This document shows positions 1 through 9,061 of a DNA stretch of 64,000 nucleotides, one piece after another. Source of the stretch: Ostreococcus mediterraneus (taxonomy: Eukaryota > Chlorophyta > Mamiellophyceae > Mamiellales > Bathycoccaceae); assembly GCA_012295225.1 (NCBI GenBank), contig WMKK01000011.1:459672-523671 (forward strand), given 5' to 3'. A program made the position numbers and the translations under genes. The notes beneath the pieces are model-generated. The model saw nothing but the letters and a program-made list of their open reading frames with translations, had not been told where the DNA came from and did not search any database. The number at the start of each line of letters is the position of its first letter. The first letter of the stretch is position 1.

Positions 1-131
1 GTCGTCGTCGCTTTGCCGTAAATCGCCTCGAGCACGTGTTGGGGCACTTGCGTGCCGCCGCGTGCCGTGGCTGGTGCACGCGCGTCCGACATCTCAACCG
101 CCGACGAGGCGTCACTGTTTGACGTCTAAAC

Positions 132-1283
132 ATGTCGCTCGCGGTGTCGTCGTCGGCGCCGCGCGGTCGCATCGCGCCGTTCAGCGACCAGAGCGTACGG
201 CGACGACGCGATGCGTATCCCGCGCATCGTACTCGCGGTCACGTCGTGCGCACGTCGTCATCACAGGACGTCACGGAACCAGTGGCGGCTGCGCCGGCGC
301 GCTGGACGGAAGAGGAAAAGCGACAAAAACAGCGCGAGCACCGCAAACGAAATCGCCAACGCAACGCACAGGCAGTGAATGATAAAGTAGAAGGATTGAT
401 TGCAGACTTTAGGGCGCTGAATCCGCTTGATGCGCCGGAAGGGGAGCAGTGGGCGGATATATATCGCACGACGCCGGAAGCTATGGATGTGGCGTGGGAG
501 ACGCTACCGCCGAAGGTGGATCCTTTCGGAACGAATAAGAAGGGAGGCGAATCGAGAGGAATCCGGAAAAGAAATCAAGTCATGACTTTCTTGACGCATC
601 TACGTGAGTTTTTAGATGAAGAAAGTGAAGAATCGAAATGCATTGTTGATTTTGGTTGTGGTACGGGAAACGTATTGATGACGTGCGCAGCGATGTTTCC
701 AAAACATAAGTTCATTGGCGTAGATTTGAACAAGACGTCGGTGCAGATATTGCAAAAGCGTATCGTTGAATCTGGATTGACGAACGTTAGTGCTCGCGTT
801 GGGCTGATTGAGGAATGCAAAGAGATAGGCGCTGACATCGCGCTCGCGTTGCACGTCTGCGGTGAAGCTACGGATTTCGTGATGAATCAAGCTATTGAGC
901 ATCGTATTCCATTCATCATAGCTCCATGTTGCGTGGGAAAACTTCAAGAAGGCGGCATGCGTAGTCTCAATCGTATGCGAAACGATTTGATACAGCTTGA
1001 GAAGAAGCACATCGATCGTCCGCGGTCGACGTTGATGAAAAGCTCAGGTTTTGATTTCGAAACATATATGAGCGCCGCCACGCTCGCTGACTGGTCCGGA
1101 CACCAAGGCGTCGATCCAACTGACCCAGATGAACTTCTGGGAATGCTCCCTCGTAAGGCGAAATCAAGCATTGAAGCCGACCGTGCTGAATACGCTAGGG
1201 AGAAAAATTACGACGTACGTCTTTATAAAATGCCGTCTCAGAGCGGTATTCGCGACGACGTCATCGTCGGTGTTCCTCTGTAA
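132..1283 (+). CDS. SAM-dependent methyltransferase, METTL25/GSTCD-like (383 aa)
   Basis: A class I methyltransferase fold is visible in the second half. The SAM-binding motif I reads VDFGCGTGNVL (about residue 174) and is followed by the acidic post-I motif FIGVDLN. A later APCCVGKL segment resembles the PCC motif of the Methyltransf_32 family, which includes METTL25 and the C-terminal domain of GSTCD. The first 80 residues are Ser/Arg-rich and could be an organelle-targeting or disordered tail. A very basic stretch rich in KR and Q follows at about 60-80. The substrate is unknown; relatives are protein or RNA methyltransferases. The ATG at 132 is the first in frame. The neighbour downstream is convergent, with a gap of 92 bp. 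Family confident, function not. Confidence 0.8.
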   Translation: MSLAVSSSAPRGRIAPFSDQSVRRRRDAYPAHRTRGHVVRTSSSQDVTEPVAAAPARWTEEEKRQKQREHRKRNRQRNAQAVNDKVEGLIADFRALNPLDAPEGEQWADIYRTTPEAMDVAWETLPPKVDPFGTNKKGGESRGIRKRNQVMTFLTHLREFLDEESEESKCIVDFGCGTGNVLMTCAAMFPKHKFIGVDLNKTSVQILQKRIVESGLTNVSARVGLIEECKEIGADIALALHVCGEATDFVMNQAIEHRIPFIIAPCCVGKLQEGGMRSLNRMRNDLIQLEKKHIDRPRSTLMKSSGFDFETYMSAATLADWSGHQGVDPTDPDELLGMLPRKAKSSIEADRAEYAREKNYDVRLYKMPSQSGIRDDVIVGVPL

Positions 1284-1375
1284 ATGCGCGCGAGTTGTGT
1301 ATTTTTAGCAAGTACCGGTAGTATTTAGAACATGAATTGAAAACTATATTTAGAAACTAAGTATCTTCTGCTACG

Positions 1376-2320
1376 CTAGCTATCGTCTACTACTAAGACG
1401 CTCCTCAACAACGGAGAGTCGCTAAACCATTCGCCGAACTCATTGGCCAGCGATGGTGGAAAATGCGCGCGGAACGCGTTCGCGTCCCATTCATCACCAT
1501 CGTCGCTCGGGTCACATATCACCTGTATCGCATCAAACCCATCATACAAGGATGGAATTCGAATCGCCGCTGCGTGCAAATACAGTCGACGCGGTGCTTC
1601 AAACTCGAAAGCGGCGCCGCCAGATGAATAAATATCATCCCCCAACAACGCCGCCCCGAGTGATTTCGCCGCTACGCGCAGCTGATGCGTCTTCCCTGTG
1701 AGTGGTTTGAATACAAACATCCGTCTTGGCGCACCATTCGCGCCTTGCGCACCAAAAGATACAAATTTGGTCACGGTGCTCGCCTTGGTCGTCGCCCTCG
1801 TCAGCATCCACGCTTTGTTACGCGACCGCGCCATATCACCTTCAACCGTTCCCATCTTCTTTTTCGGCTTCTTCGCCGACACCCCAACGTAATACTTGAC
1901 AATTTTTCGCTCTTCAAACGCCTTTGACAGCGCGCTCGCCGCATCCTTGCTCTTGGCGAGGATTAAAATACCACTCGTTTGTTTGTCCAAACGATGCACC
2001 CCAAACACGTCGCCGTCAATGCCTTCCAGCGCCCTCGACGCGCGCAACGTCGCCACCACCCCTGGCTCGAACTCGCTGTGAAAAGACGTGTTCGGATACT
2101 TATTTATGATCACCACGTGTGCGTTCTCGAAAAGCACGCGCGGTGCGAGCGCTGACGCTTCGTCGTTGTCGGCCGCGTCGTCATCGTCGTCGCGCGACGA
2201 CATCGCGGTGACGCGACCAGGACGACGACCACGGCGTCGCACGCGCGGCACCCATCGATGTCGGTGCTCCGCCACCAGCACTGGCGTCGTCGTCGTCGTC
2301 GTCGCCGCCGTCGTCGTCAT
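1376..2320 (-). CDS. RluA-family RNA pseudouridine synthase (314 aa)
   Basis: The protein isomerises uridine to pseudouridine in RNA. The RluA signature HRLDKQTSG is present, with the catalytic Asp at about residue 112. The family's later segments KPLTGKTHQLRV and GDDIY are also seen. The frame is open upstream to 2509, but that would overlap the divergent SNM1 gene. The ATG at 2320 leaves a 66 bp divergent spacer. The first 55 residues are a Thr run, a basic Arg-rich segment and an acidic stretch, which may contain a targeting signal. The target RNA and compartment (nucleus, mitochondrion or plastid) cannot be read from sequence. Confidence 0.85.
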   Translation of the reverse strand: MTTTAATTTTTTPVLVAEHRHRWVPRVRRRGRRPGRVTAMSSRDDDDDAADNDEASALAPRVLFENAHVVIINKYPNTSFHSEFEPGVVATLRASRALEGIDGDVFGVHRLDKQTSGILILAKSKDAASALSKAFEERKIVKYYVGVSAKKPKKKMGTVEGDMARSRNKAWMLTRATTKASTVTKFVSFGAQGANGAPRRMFVFKPLTGKTHQLRVAAKSLGAALLGDDIYSSGGAAFEFEAPRRLYLHAAAIRIPSLYDGFDAIQVICDPSDDGDEWDANAFRAHFPPSLANEFGEWFSDSPLLRSVLVVDDS

Positions 2321-2386
2321 CGACAGCGACGCAGCAGCGCACAGTGACGCCACATCACCGCGCGCACGCGCCGCGTCGCCACACGC

Positions 2387-4246
2387 ATGGCGTCGCAATG
2401 CGGCGCCATCAAACGCCTGAAACACTTCCCCGGCATCGTCGTCGATGGGTTCAACTATCAAAGCCCCGACGTGCGGGCGTACGTGTTGACGCACTACCAC
2501 GCCGACCACTACTGTGGGCTGTCGTCATCGTTTAACAAGATATACTTGCAAGCGAAAGATGACGACGGTGAGGGCGATGACGGAGAAGAAACACCAAACA
2601 CGACGTCGGTGTCGTCATCGTCTCGCGCACCGTTAATTTATTGCACCACGATTACCGCGAGATTACTCGTGCACGTGTTGGGCGTGAACGCGCGTTGGGT
2701 GCGCGGGGTTGAGCTCGGCGTCGCCGCGCGCGTGTTGGATGACGTAGAAGTGACGTTCATCGACGCCAATCACTGCCCAGGGGCGGCGATTGTGTTTATG
2801 AGACGATTAGATACGTCGGCGACGCTGTTGCATACTGGAGATTTTCGAGCGGCGAGATGCGTGAGGGAGGATGAAACGTTGAAGAGACTGACGCGAGAGG
2901 CGTGCGTGGATGGGTGCGTGGATGAATTGATGTTAGATACGACGTATTGCGACAATAAATGGACGTTTCCAGATCAAGCAGTGGTGCTTGATAAAATGCG
3001 AACGATTGCTGCGCGTGAGATTAAGCGCGAACCTCGAACGTTGTTTTTGTGTGGGTCGTATTCGATTGGAAAAGAGCGCGCGATTCGAGCGGTGTGTCAA
3101 GGCGCGGGGAGTCGGGCGAGCGTTACGCAGCGTAGGAAAAGATCGTTAGTGTTGAGTGATTGGTGGAGTGATGATTTGTTTGTGGGTGAAGAAGATGATC
3201 CACTAGGGGCGGCGGAGTGCAAAGTGCGCGTCGTGGGTCTAGGTCGTGGTTCAAACCATCGAGGGATGATGGAGATTTTGAAAAACGAGGCACCGCGATG
3301 GAACGCCGTCGTCGCCTTTGCCCCAACTGGATGGAGCTGGACGAAGAAAATGGAAACTGATGAAGGTTTCGATGTAAACCCGTGGGTTGAAAATGATGGA
3401 CGCACGCGCACGTATTCTGTGCCGTATTCTGAGCACTCGAGCTACACCGAACTACGGGAGTTTGTCAAGTTTTTAAAGCCCAAGAAAATCACACCAACGG
3501 TGAATGCGGCGACTCGCAAAGAGCGAGATAAACTCGTAAACAAGCATTTCTTGGACTTGGTGGATTTAAAACAGGATTCGAGTAAATTGGATTTTTATTT
3601 CAAGAACAAGGTAAGTGCGGCGCCTCCGAAGACTCCAAAGGAAAATTCCAACGACGTCATCGTCATCGAAAGCGAAAACGAAGACGAAGACGCCGAAGTC
3701 AAGGTTGAGGCTGAAGTTTTGTCAGCGCTGAATGGCGACGTTGAAACCGTGCGACGACAGCGCGAATTGTGGAAACGCTTTCAAATGCAAAATAGCACGC
3801 AAAAGGCACCCAAAGGCCCGGAGCCTCTTGAGCCTTTTCCACTCGAGTGCATCGCCGTCGTGCGAAGCGGAGAGTACACGCAATTTCGGTCGCGGGCGCA
3901 CGTTGAGCAGCGTTTGGAGGAACTCGGAGCCACGGTGATGTCTCGCGTGACGTCCAACGTCACGCACATAATTGTTCCAGGCAAAGGCGAGCTTGCAAAC
4001 GAAGCAAATAGATTGAACGCTTTGCGTCAGCAAGATGAATACCGAGACCATCCCTCGGCGCTGCGGGTAACCGAAGGTTGGGTGATGAGACACGTGCGGG
4101 CGCGCGCAAATAACGTCGCCCCAGAACACTCAGAGATGCAGCTCAAAGCGTTCGAAGAGAAGAAAAAATTAGAAAAAGCTGCTCGACTCGCCGCCGCCAA
4201 ACGTAAGCGCGAAGAGAAGAAAATGAATGATGTAACCGTACCGTAG
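2387..4246 (+). CDS. SNM1/PSO2-type DNA cross-link repair nuclease with C-terminal BRCT domain (619 aa)
   Basis: This is a metallo-beta-lactamase/beta-CASP nuclease of the SNM1 (DCLRE1) family, 5'-exonucleases of interstrand cross-link and end repair. The metal-binding motif HYHADH lies at residues 36-41, DANHCPGA at about 126 and HTGDF at about 149. The DRMBL region includes PYSEHSSY near 346. A linker follows with an LDFYF patch (401-405, weakly PIP-box-like) and DVIVIESENED at about 423, which looks like a SUMO-interacting motif. Residues about 484-570 look like a BRCT domain (VVRSGEY, a GA turn, THIIV, W566). The tail is a Lys-rich helix. All core metal ligands are retained, so it should be active. 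The BRCT fusion is unusual for the family as I know it. Confidence 0.88.
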   Translation: MASQCGAIKRLKHFPGIVVDGFNYQSPDVRAYVLTHYHADHYCGLSSSFNKIYLQAKDDDGEGDDGEETPNTTSVSSSSRAPLIYCTTITARLLVHVLGVNARWVRGVELGVAARVLDDVEVTFIDANHCPGAAIVFMRRLDTSATLLHTGDFRAARCVREDETLKRLTREACVDGCVDELMLDTTYCDNKWTFPDQAVVLDKMRTIAAREIKREPRTLFLCGSYSIGKERAIRAVCQGAGSRASVTQRRKRSLVLSDWWSDDLFVGEEDDPLGAAECKVRVVGLGRGSNHRGMMEILKNEAPRWNAVVAFAPTGWSWTKKMETDEGFDVNPWVENDGRTRTYSVPYSEHSSYTELREFVKFLKPKKITPTVNAATRKERDKLVNKHFLDLVDLKQDSSKLDFYFKNKVSAAPPKTPKENSNDVIVIESENEDEDAEVKVEAEVLSALNGDVETVRRQRELWKRFQMQNSTQKAPKGPEPLEPFPLECIAVVRSGEYTQFRSRAHVEQRLEELGATVMSRVTSNVTHIIVPGKGELANEANRLNALRQQDEYRDHPSALRVTEGWVMRHVRARANNVAPEHSEMQLKAFEEKKKLEKAARLAAAKRKREEKKMNDVTVP

Positions 4247-4297
4247 CGTAAAACAATCAAACTTCAGATTACGACACTCGTCCGTCTTTTGGGAAGC

Positions 4298-5311
4298 ATG
4301 GCCAATGCAGAGGTCGCCAGTACATCAACGTCATCGAAGGATGACGATTGTGTTTGGATTGAACTCGACCACTTGCTCGTACGCGCACGCGATGAAGGCT
4401 GGGCGGTTGACGTCGACAAAGAGTGTACTCTGGAGCGCGTACTCGGTAAAGGTTCAGGTGGTGAAGCGCGACTCGCGCGATGGCGAGGAGCACTGTGCGT
4501 GGTGAAATTAGTCAAACCCATCGATGCGCTCGCGCGGATGGCTTTCATACGCGAGTGTAACATCATGGCGCGCTTACGCCACCCAAACGTGCTGAGTTTT
4601 TATGGCTTACAAAAGTGCGCCATCGTATGTGAATACGCAAATGGCGGCACACTAAAGGCGTGGTTGTATGGAGGCAAGCGACAACCACTACGCGCGCGCT
4701 TGGAGGTTGCATTAGGCATCGCGCGTGGGATGGATTATGTATCCAGTCGAAACGTGCTGCATCGTGACTTGAAACCGAGCAACGTTTTCATGAAGGGTGA
4801 CTTGCCTGTGATTGCCGACTTTGGTTTGGCGCGGTTTTTCGCGGCAGATGGTGAAGAACTTACTGGAGAGACTGGGACGTATATTTACATGGCACCTGAA
4901 GTCATCAAGAGTCAACATTATGATTCTAGAGCCGATGTGTATTCGTTTGGCATATTGTTATGCGAGTTGGTGACAGGCACGGAGCCTTTTCAGCCGCACA
5001 ACTCCACGGGAATCCAAATAGCTACGGCAGTAGCGGACAAGGGCTTTCGGCCGAAAATATCTGACGACGTGCACGCCGGAATGCGTGCAATCATAGAGAT
5101 GTGTTGGCAGCAAGATGCCAATAGTCGCCCGCACTTTGCACAAGTCCTGGATTCACTTGAACACATGGTACCGGATATTATAAGCGAGGAGGAGGCAAAA
5201 TTAGCCGCACAGAGGGAATCCCCTTCATTTCAAACAAAAGCGTTGAACAATCTGTCTTCGACTTTTGCAGATTGGTCGAATAAGATTTCGGAGCTGGCGA
5301 AGCCAAGTTAA
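4298..5311 (+). CDS. Protein kinase, TKL-like Ser/Thr (or dual) kinase (337 aa)
   Basis: A complete kinase domain fills most of the protein. The glycine loop is GKGSGGEA (about 50-57), the ATP lysine K70, the alpha-C glutamate E86, HRDLKPSN has catalytic D157, DFG has D174, and APE is at about 199-201. The sequence style (HRDLKPSNV, DVYSFGILLCELVTG) is that of the tyrosine-kinase-like group, which includes plant Raf-like and LIMK-like kinases. There is no signal peptide or membrane segment, so it is probably soluble. The C-terminal 40 residues are helical and charged. The start is the ATG at 4298, since the frame upstream opens only with a TTG. The gene is 51 bp downstream of SNM1 on the same strand. 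The pathway is unknown. Confidence 0.85.
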   Translation: MANAEVASTSTSSKDDDCVWIELDHLLVRARDEGWAVDVDKECTLERVLGKGSGGEARLARWRGALCVVKLVKPIDALARMAFIRECNIMARLRHPNVLSFYGLQKCAIVCEYANGGTLKAWLYGGKRQPLRARLEVALGIARGMDYVSSRNVLHRDLKPSNVFMKGDLPVIADFGLARFFAADGEELTGETGTYIYMAPEVIKSQHYDSRADVYSFGILLCELVTGTEPFQPHNSTGIQIATAVADKGFRPKISDDVHAGMRAIIEMCWQQDANSRPHFAQVLDSLEHMVPDIISEEEAKLAAQRESPSFQTKALNNLSSTFADWSNKISELAKPS

Positions 5312-5398
5312 CAACAATTTTTAGTTTGTTTCGCCTAGAAGGTTCCCGTTAAACATCCTAGCGTGAGACTGGCGCGCGAAAGAGCGCACGCCGCTCGC

Positions 5399-6397
5399 AT
5401 GATTTCTTTTATGAAAACACTCATAGTTGCATTGTTCAGTTTGTATTTATCATTATGTGGTGTGTACTGCGAAGACGTTAACATTGCGAGACCACGAGAC
5501 GAGACGACGTCTCGAGAGAGAGAGTTCTTTCAATCGCGAATTGTGGGCGGTGTAACTCCAGACTACAGCTCATACCCGTTCGCCGTGGCTATTTTTGTAG
5601 TTTCTTCGAATAATGGGCAAGAGTATGAATACTTTCGCTGCGGCGGTACGCTGATTTCGGCAACAAACGTGTTGTCCGCTGCGCATTGCTTTTTCTCCAC
5701 AGCAGGCACCTCAAACATAGGCGCGTATTCGTCCGTTAGAGTACGTATTGGCGCTAATGCAAACATCAACAGCGGGACTGTATTTTCTGTCAAACAAATT
5801 TCCGGGCATCCGTCATTTGACGGCGATACCATGATCAACGATGTTTCCGTTCTTACGCTCGCTCAAACTGGGGTAAACGTCGCGCAATTCCCGCCAGTAC
5901 AGTTAGCTTGGGATGCCCTGGAATATGTCGTCGGCGACGATGCTAAAGTGATTGGATTTGGAACAACAGGCTCGGGTATGCTTTCGAGTACACTGCTCGA
6001 AGGCACGGTTCCCTTGGTTTCGTACGAGAGCTGTACATCACCTGAATCGTACCCATATGCACCCGGACAAATGAATGTGCTCGATTCAAATTTGTGCGCA
6101 GGCTTCACCGAGGGTGGCGTCGATGCATGCCAAGGTGACAGTGGTGGACCATTACTTCAAAATAATAAACAGATTGGTATTGTCAGCTGGGGAGAAGGGT
6201 GCGCTCTCAAAGCAAAGTACGGGGTTTATCAACGCATTGATGCGGTGCATGGTTTCATTGCGTTGGCAGCTCCAGACGTGTACACGTTTTCTCCCGTGCC
6301 GCCCGGAGTTCCAGTACCACCGCCACCAGTGTCGCCGCCGCCACCGCCGCCGCCTTTTTTCCCCGCGTTTACGTTTTTCGCATGGCTATCAGGATAA
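5399..6397 (+). CDS. Secreted trypsin-like serine protease (S1A) with polyproline tail (332 aa)
   Basis: An N-terminal hydrophobic signal peptide (about 1-24) precedes a short propeptide. The activation site reads SRIVGG (about 46-51), as in trypsinogen. The catalytic triad is complete: H96 in SAAHC, D148 in NDVSVL and S248 in CQGDSGGP. Asp242, six residues before the serine, takes the place of trypsin Asp189, so cleavage after Lys/Arg is expected. The C-terminus is a Pro-rich stretch (VPVPPPPVSPPPPPPP) followed by about 14 hydrophobic residues, which could be a cell-surface or GPI-like anchor. The ATG at 5399 is chosen because the frame upstream starts at a GTG and would bury the signal peptide. 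Confidence 0.9.
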   Translation: MISFMKTLIVALFSLYLSLCGVYCEDVNIARPRDETTSREREFFQSRIVGGVTPDYSSYPFAVAIFVVSSNNGQEYEYFRCGGTLISATNVLSAAHCFFSTAGTSNIGAYSSVRVRIGANANINSGTVFSVKQISGHPSFDGDTMINDVSVLTLAQTGVNVAQFPPVQLAWDALEYVVGDDAKVIGFGTTGSGMLSSTLLEGTVPLVSYESCTSPESYPYAPGQMNVLDSNLCAGFTEGGVDACQGDSGGPLLQNNKQIGIVSWGEGCALKAKYGVYQRIDAVHGFIALAAPDVYTFSPVPPGVPVPPPPVSPPPPPPPFFPAFTFFAWLSG

Positions 6398-6464
6398 CGC
6401 GTCAACGTTTGAAGTACGAGATGAATTTGTATGCTACATAAATTTTGTTTTATAAACAAGTCTA

Positions 6465-7817
6465 CTACACCCCGGTTACTTTGCCCTGAATAGAGTCTTC
6501 GGTAGGGAGTTCATCGAAGAGTTTCATCCAATTCGGAACGCCCGCGCCAGACTTCCAAATTGTACCATTCTTTGCGACGCTAAAGAAGACGTCTCGCACC
6601 GTCGGATCGAAACCTGAAGATTCAATTTGATTGATAATCCAACGTCTCCATGCCGATTCATCCACAGGGGCCAACTTCAACTTTTTATCACCTCCTAATA
6701 ACATTGCCGCCGCGCTCGCGCTCAACTCGGTCGTCTTGCTAGTGCGCGCCTTGCGACGACGCTGTCCAAATGGCAAATCATCCTCTGCCGACGCTTGTTC
6801 ATTCATGTTGACTGTCAGAACCACAATCTTGTTGTCTTTGAGCTTGTCCTTGAAACGCTCCAAGCTTTCCAGCGTCTCTAAAATGTGTCCATCGCTCCCA
6901 GCAACGATAAAAACACGGTATGAACCACGCAAGCGAGAGAATAAGACATTCTTGGAGCTGTCGCCGAGCGTTACGCCCAAACGACCCAACTCTTCTTCGC
7001 GTTCAACCTTTTGAATCACTTGCTTACGCAAGGCCAGTTCATTCTTAAGTAACAATCCAAACACCACCAAGCCGACAACATTGATACCTAAATTCGTCAC
7101 GGTCTCTTGCATGTCTGGCGCGTCCTCGCCACCCTGCAACGCCTTGATGAGACGCGTTCCGATGATGAACAATCCGAGCCCAGCGCCGCTTGCCAAACCT
7201 CCAAACAAATACAGTTTCAAAAACCTGAACGGCTCTTGCGCTTCGGCTCGCAAATTCACCATTGTCGAGGCTCCTCGTCCACCTTTCACCGCAGCCGCAA
7301 CTTCATTATACTGCGTCGACGTACGAAACGCGTCCAAATCTGGGTCGTTCATCAAAACTTTAAACTTCAAATTATACTCATTCACCGCCGCGATCAAGTC
7401 ATCTCGCGCCTCATCGTACATGTTTAGTTTAATGTATCCGCACGCACGATTATAACTCGCCGCCCGTGCCTCATCCTCATTCGGTGACTGCCCCAATGCT
7501 TGCGTAAACGCCGACGTCGCCTCATCAAACTTCTTCTGCTCAAACAACGCCAGTCCAGCGTTCACCGCCGCCGCCGCATTCGCATAACGTTCACCACCAC
7601 TATTCGTCGTCGACGACGAAGACGACGATTGTGTCGCGTGTGTCACCACAATTCGTCTATCGTCCACCACAGTGCCACCGACGCGTCGCGCGACTAAAGA
7701 TTGACAACGATGATGTTGTCGATGGTGACGTAGTGCGTGATGCTGCGGTCTCGCCGTCTTCACGACCGCCGTCGCCGTCGTTGCCGTCGCACGACGCGCC
7801 ATGGCTGAAGGCAACAT
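6465..7817 (-). CDS. LPA1: LPA1-like chloroplast TPR protein, photosystem II assembly (450 aa)
   Basis: In Arabidopsis, LOW PSII ACCUMULATION 1 is a thylakoid membrane protein that helps assemble the D1 subunit; its length (about 450 aa) matches. Here a Ser/Thr/Arg-rich transit-like N-terminus (about 1-75) is followed by TPR helices (about 82-150). Two membrane segments follow, near YLFGGLASGAGLGLFIIG and INVVGLVVFGLLL, then a stromal C-terminal region. The order TPR, two membrane spans and thioredoxin-like C-terminal region is that of the LPA1 family. The start is the ATG at 7817. The gene diverges from the LCMT-like gene, with a telo-box-like AAACCCTA in the shared 181 bp. Confidence 0.82.
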   Translation of the reverse strand: MLPSAMARRATATTATAVVKTARPQHHALRHHRQHHRCQSLVARRVGGTVVDDRRIVVTHATQSSSSSSTTNSGGERYANAAAAVNAGLALFEQKKFDEATSAFTQALGQSPNEDEARAASYNRACGYIKLNMYDEARDDLIAAVNEYNLKFKVLMNDPDLDAFRTSTQYNEVAAAVKGGRGASTMVNLRAEAQEPFRFLKLYLFGGLASGAGLGLFIIGTRLIKALQGGEDAPDMQETVTNLGINVVGLVVFGLLLKNELALRKQVIQKVEREEELGRLGVTLGDSSKNVLFSRLRGSYRVFIVAGSDGHILETLESLERFKDKLKDNKIVVLTVNMNEQASAEDDLPFGQRRRKARTSKTTELSASAAAMLLGGDKKLKLAPVDESAWRRWIINQIESSGFDPTVRDVFFSVAKNGTIWKSGAGVPNWMKLFDELPTEDSIQGKVTGV

Positions 7818-7916
7818 GATACTATGCGCGATTGCAATGTGTATCTACGCCGTCGGTCGACGTCGTCGCGTTATGAAGCGTCGGTGCGCGCGCGCGAAAT
7901 GGATATCTTATTACGT

Positions 7917-7924
7917 AAACCCTA
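7917..7924 (+). promoter_or_regulatory. Telo-box-like element in divergent promoter
   Basis: AAACCCTA, the plant telo-box core, lies between the divergent LPA1 and LCMT-like genes. In land plants this element is associated with promoters of ribosomal and growth-related genes. An eight-base match can occur by chance, so this is only a candidate. Confidence 0.3.
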
Positions 7925-7998
7925 GGCATCGTCTCGGACGCCACTTCGCATCGGCATTCTGCGCCTCGACCGTCGACGTCGGGTGAGCGAGAGAGCGT

Positions 7999-9000
7999 AT
8001 GCCAGGCGTCAATGCGTGCGTGAATACATGTTTGTCGCGTTGCGCACGAAATTCGGGGCACGCGACGGGGTACGGGCGCACGCGGCGAGATGATGGTGGT
8101 GCAAGGCGTGCCGTGCAACGCAGCACTCGAGGGGCTTTAGGCCGTGTGTGCGCGTCGGAAGAGGAGGCAGAGGCGAGTTCGCGAGCGTGGGTGCGTGCTA
8201 AACACGCGTTACGACGTCGGCGTTCGGAGCAAGATGAGGATGTGTATGCTGAGGCGTTGCTAGGGGCGGCTATGGAAGGCGATGGAGTTGACGGCGACGA
8301 CGACGACGCGACAACTTCGACGTCGCATGCGACGCATGCATTGGATGTTTTGGCGTTTAAGCGATTGAGTGCGATGATGAATACGTATGAGAATAATGTC
8401 GAGACGTACGGGATCGCAAGGCAAATCGTGGTGATCACAGCAGGTGGAGACACACGCGCTTTTCGGCTTCCATTTCCCACCGGTACGGCAATTTTTGAAT
8501 GCGCCGACGCAGAAGTACACACCAAAGTCGCCGCCACTTTGAAAGCCGTAGGCGCGAAACCATCTCGTGGGTGTTCGCATCGCCGTATACCAGTGGATAT
8601 TACGCGTGAAGACGTGAATTACGGCGATTTAGAAGATCGATTGGAGCGCTCGGGCTACCAACCAGACGTGCGCTCGATTTGGATTGTTCAAGACGTTCAC
8701 GCGTGGTCACACGCGCGTTTATCGTCATTTTTAGCAGAATCTGCCGATCTCATGACAATTGGAAGCGATATCATCTTAGATGCGAGCGGAATGGCATGTA
8801 CGGACGATATCGCACGTCGTGAGTTTGCGGCAAACGGCGTGCTCGCGGAATCGATTCGCATTCCGCCCGACGACGGTCGAGAACCCATTCGCCTATTTTT
8901 AGGTTTCAAGCAGCGTGTGTCCGCGAAAGAGGTTCAGTATTATCGCGAACAAATCATCGCTGCCGAGGACGAGGCTGACGAGGACGGATTCGAAGATTAG
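7999..9000 (+). CDS. LCMT/TIGR00027-like methyltransferase, possibly degenerate (333 aa)
   Basis: The middle of the protein resembles bacterial-type leucine carboxyl methyltransferase family proteins (PF04072): RQIVVITAGGDTRAFRLPFP is in the place of the usual LGAGLDTRAYRL motif I. The next strand FECAD and the later VDITREDV match the family layout. The motif normally reading EGLLMYL is here QDVHAWS, so SAM binding or catalysis may be altered. The first 90 residues are Arg- and Ala-rich and may target an organelle. The C-terminus is very acidic (EDEADEDGFED). The ATG at 7999 is the first in frame. The family assignment is moderate and the substrate unknown. Confidence 0.62.
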   Translation: MPGVNACVNTCLSRCARNSGHATGYGRTRRDDGGARRAVQRSTRGALGRVCASEEEAEASSRAWVRAKHALRRRRSEQDEDVYAEALLGAAMEGDGVDGDDDDATTSTSHATHALDVLAFKRLSAMMNTYENNVETYGIARQIVVITAGGDTRAFRLPFPTGTAIFECADAEVHTKVAATLKAVGAKPSRGCSHRRIPVDITREDVNYGDLEDRLERSGYQPDVRSIWIVQDVHAWSHARLSSFLAESADLMTIGSDIILDASGMACTDDIARREFAANGVLAESIRIPPDDGREPIRLFLGFKQRVSAKEVQYYREQIIAAEDEADEDGFED

Positions 9001-9061
9001 CAACCATTCATGAATAAATACCAATACCAAGTAAGCGCACTCACTGCGGAGGCGTCACTTC

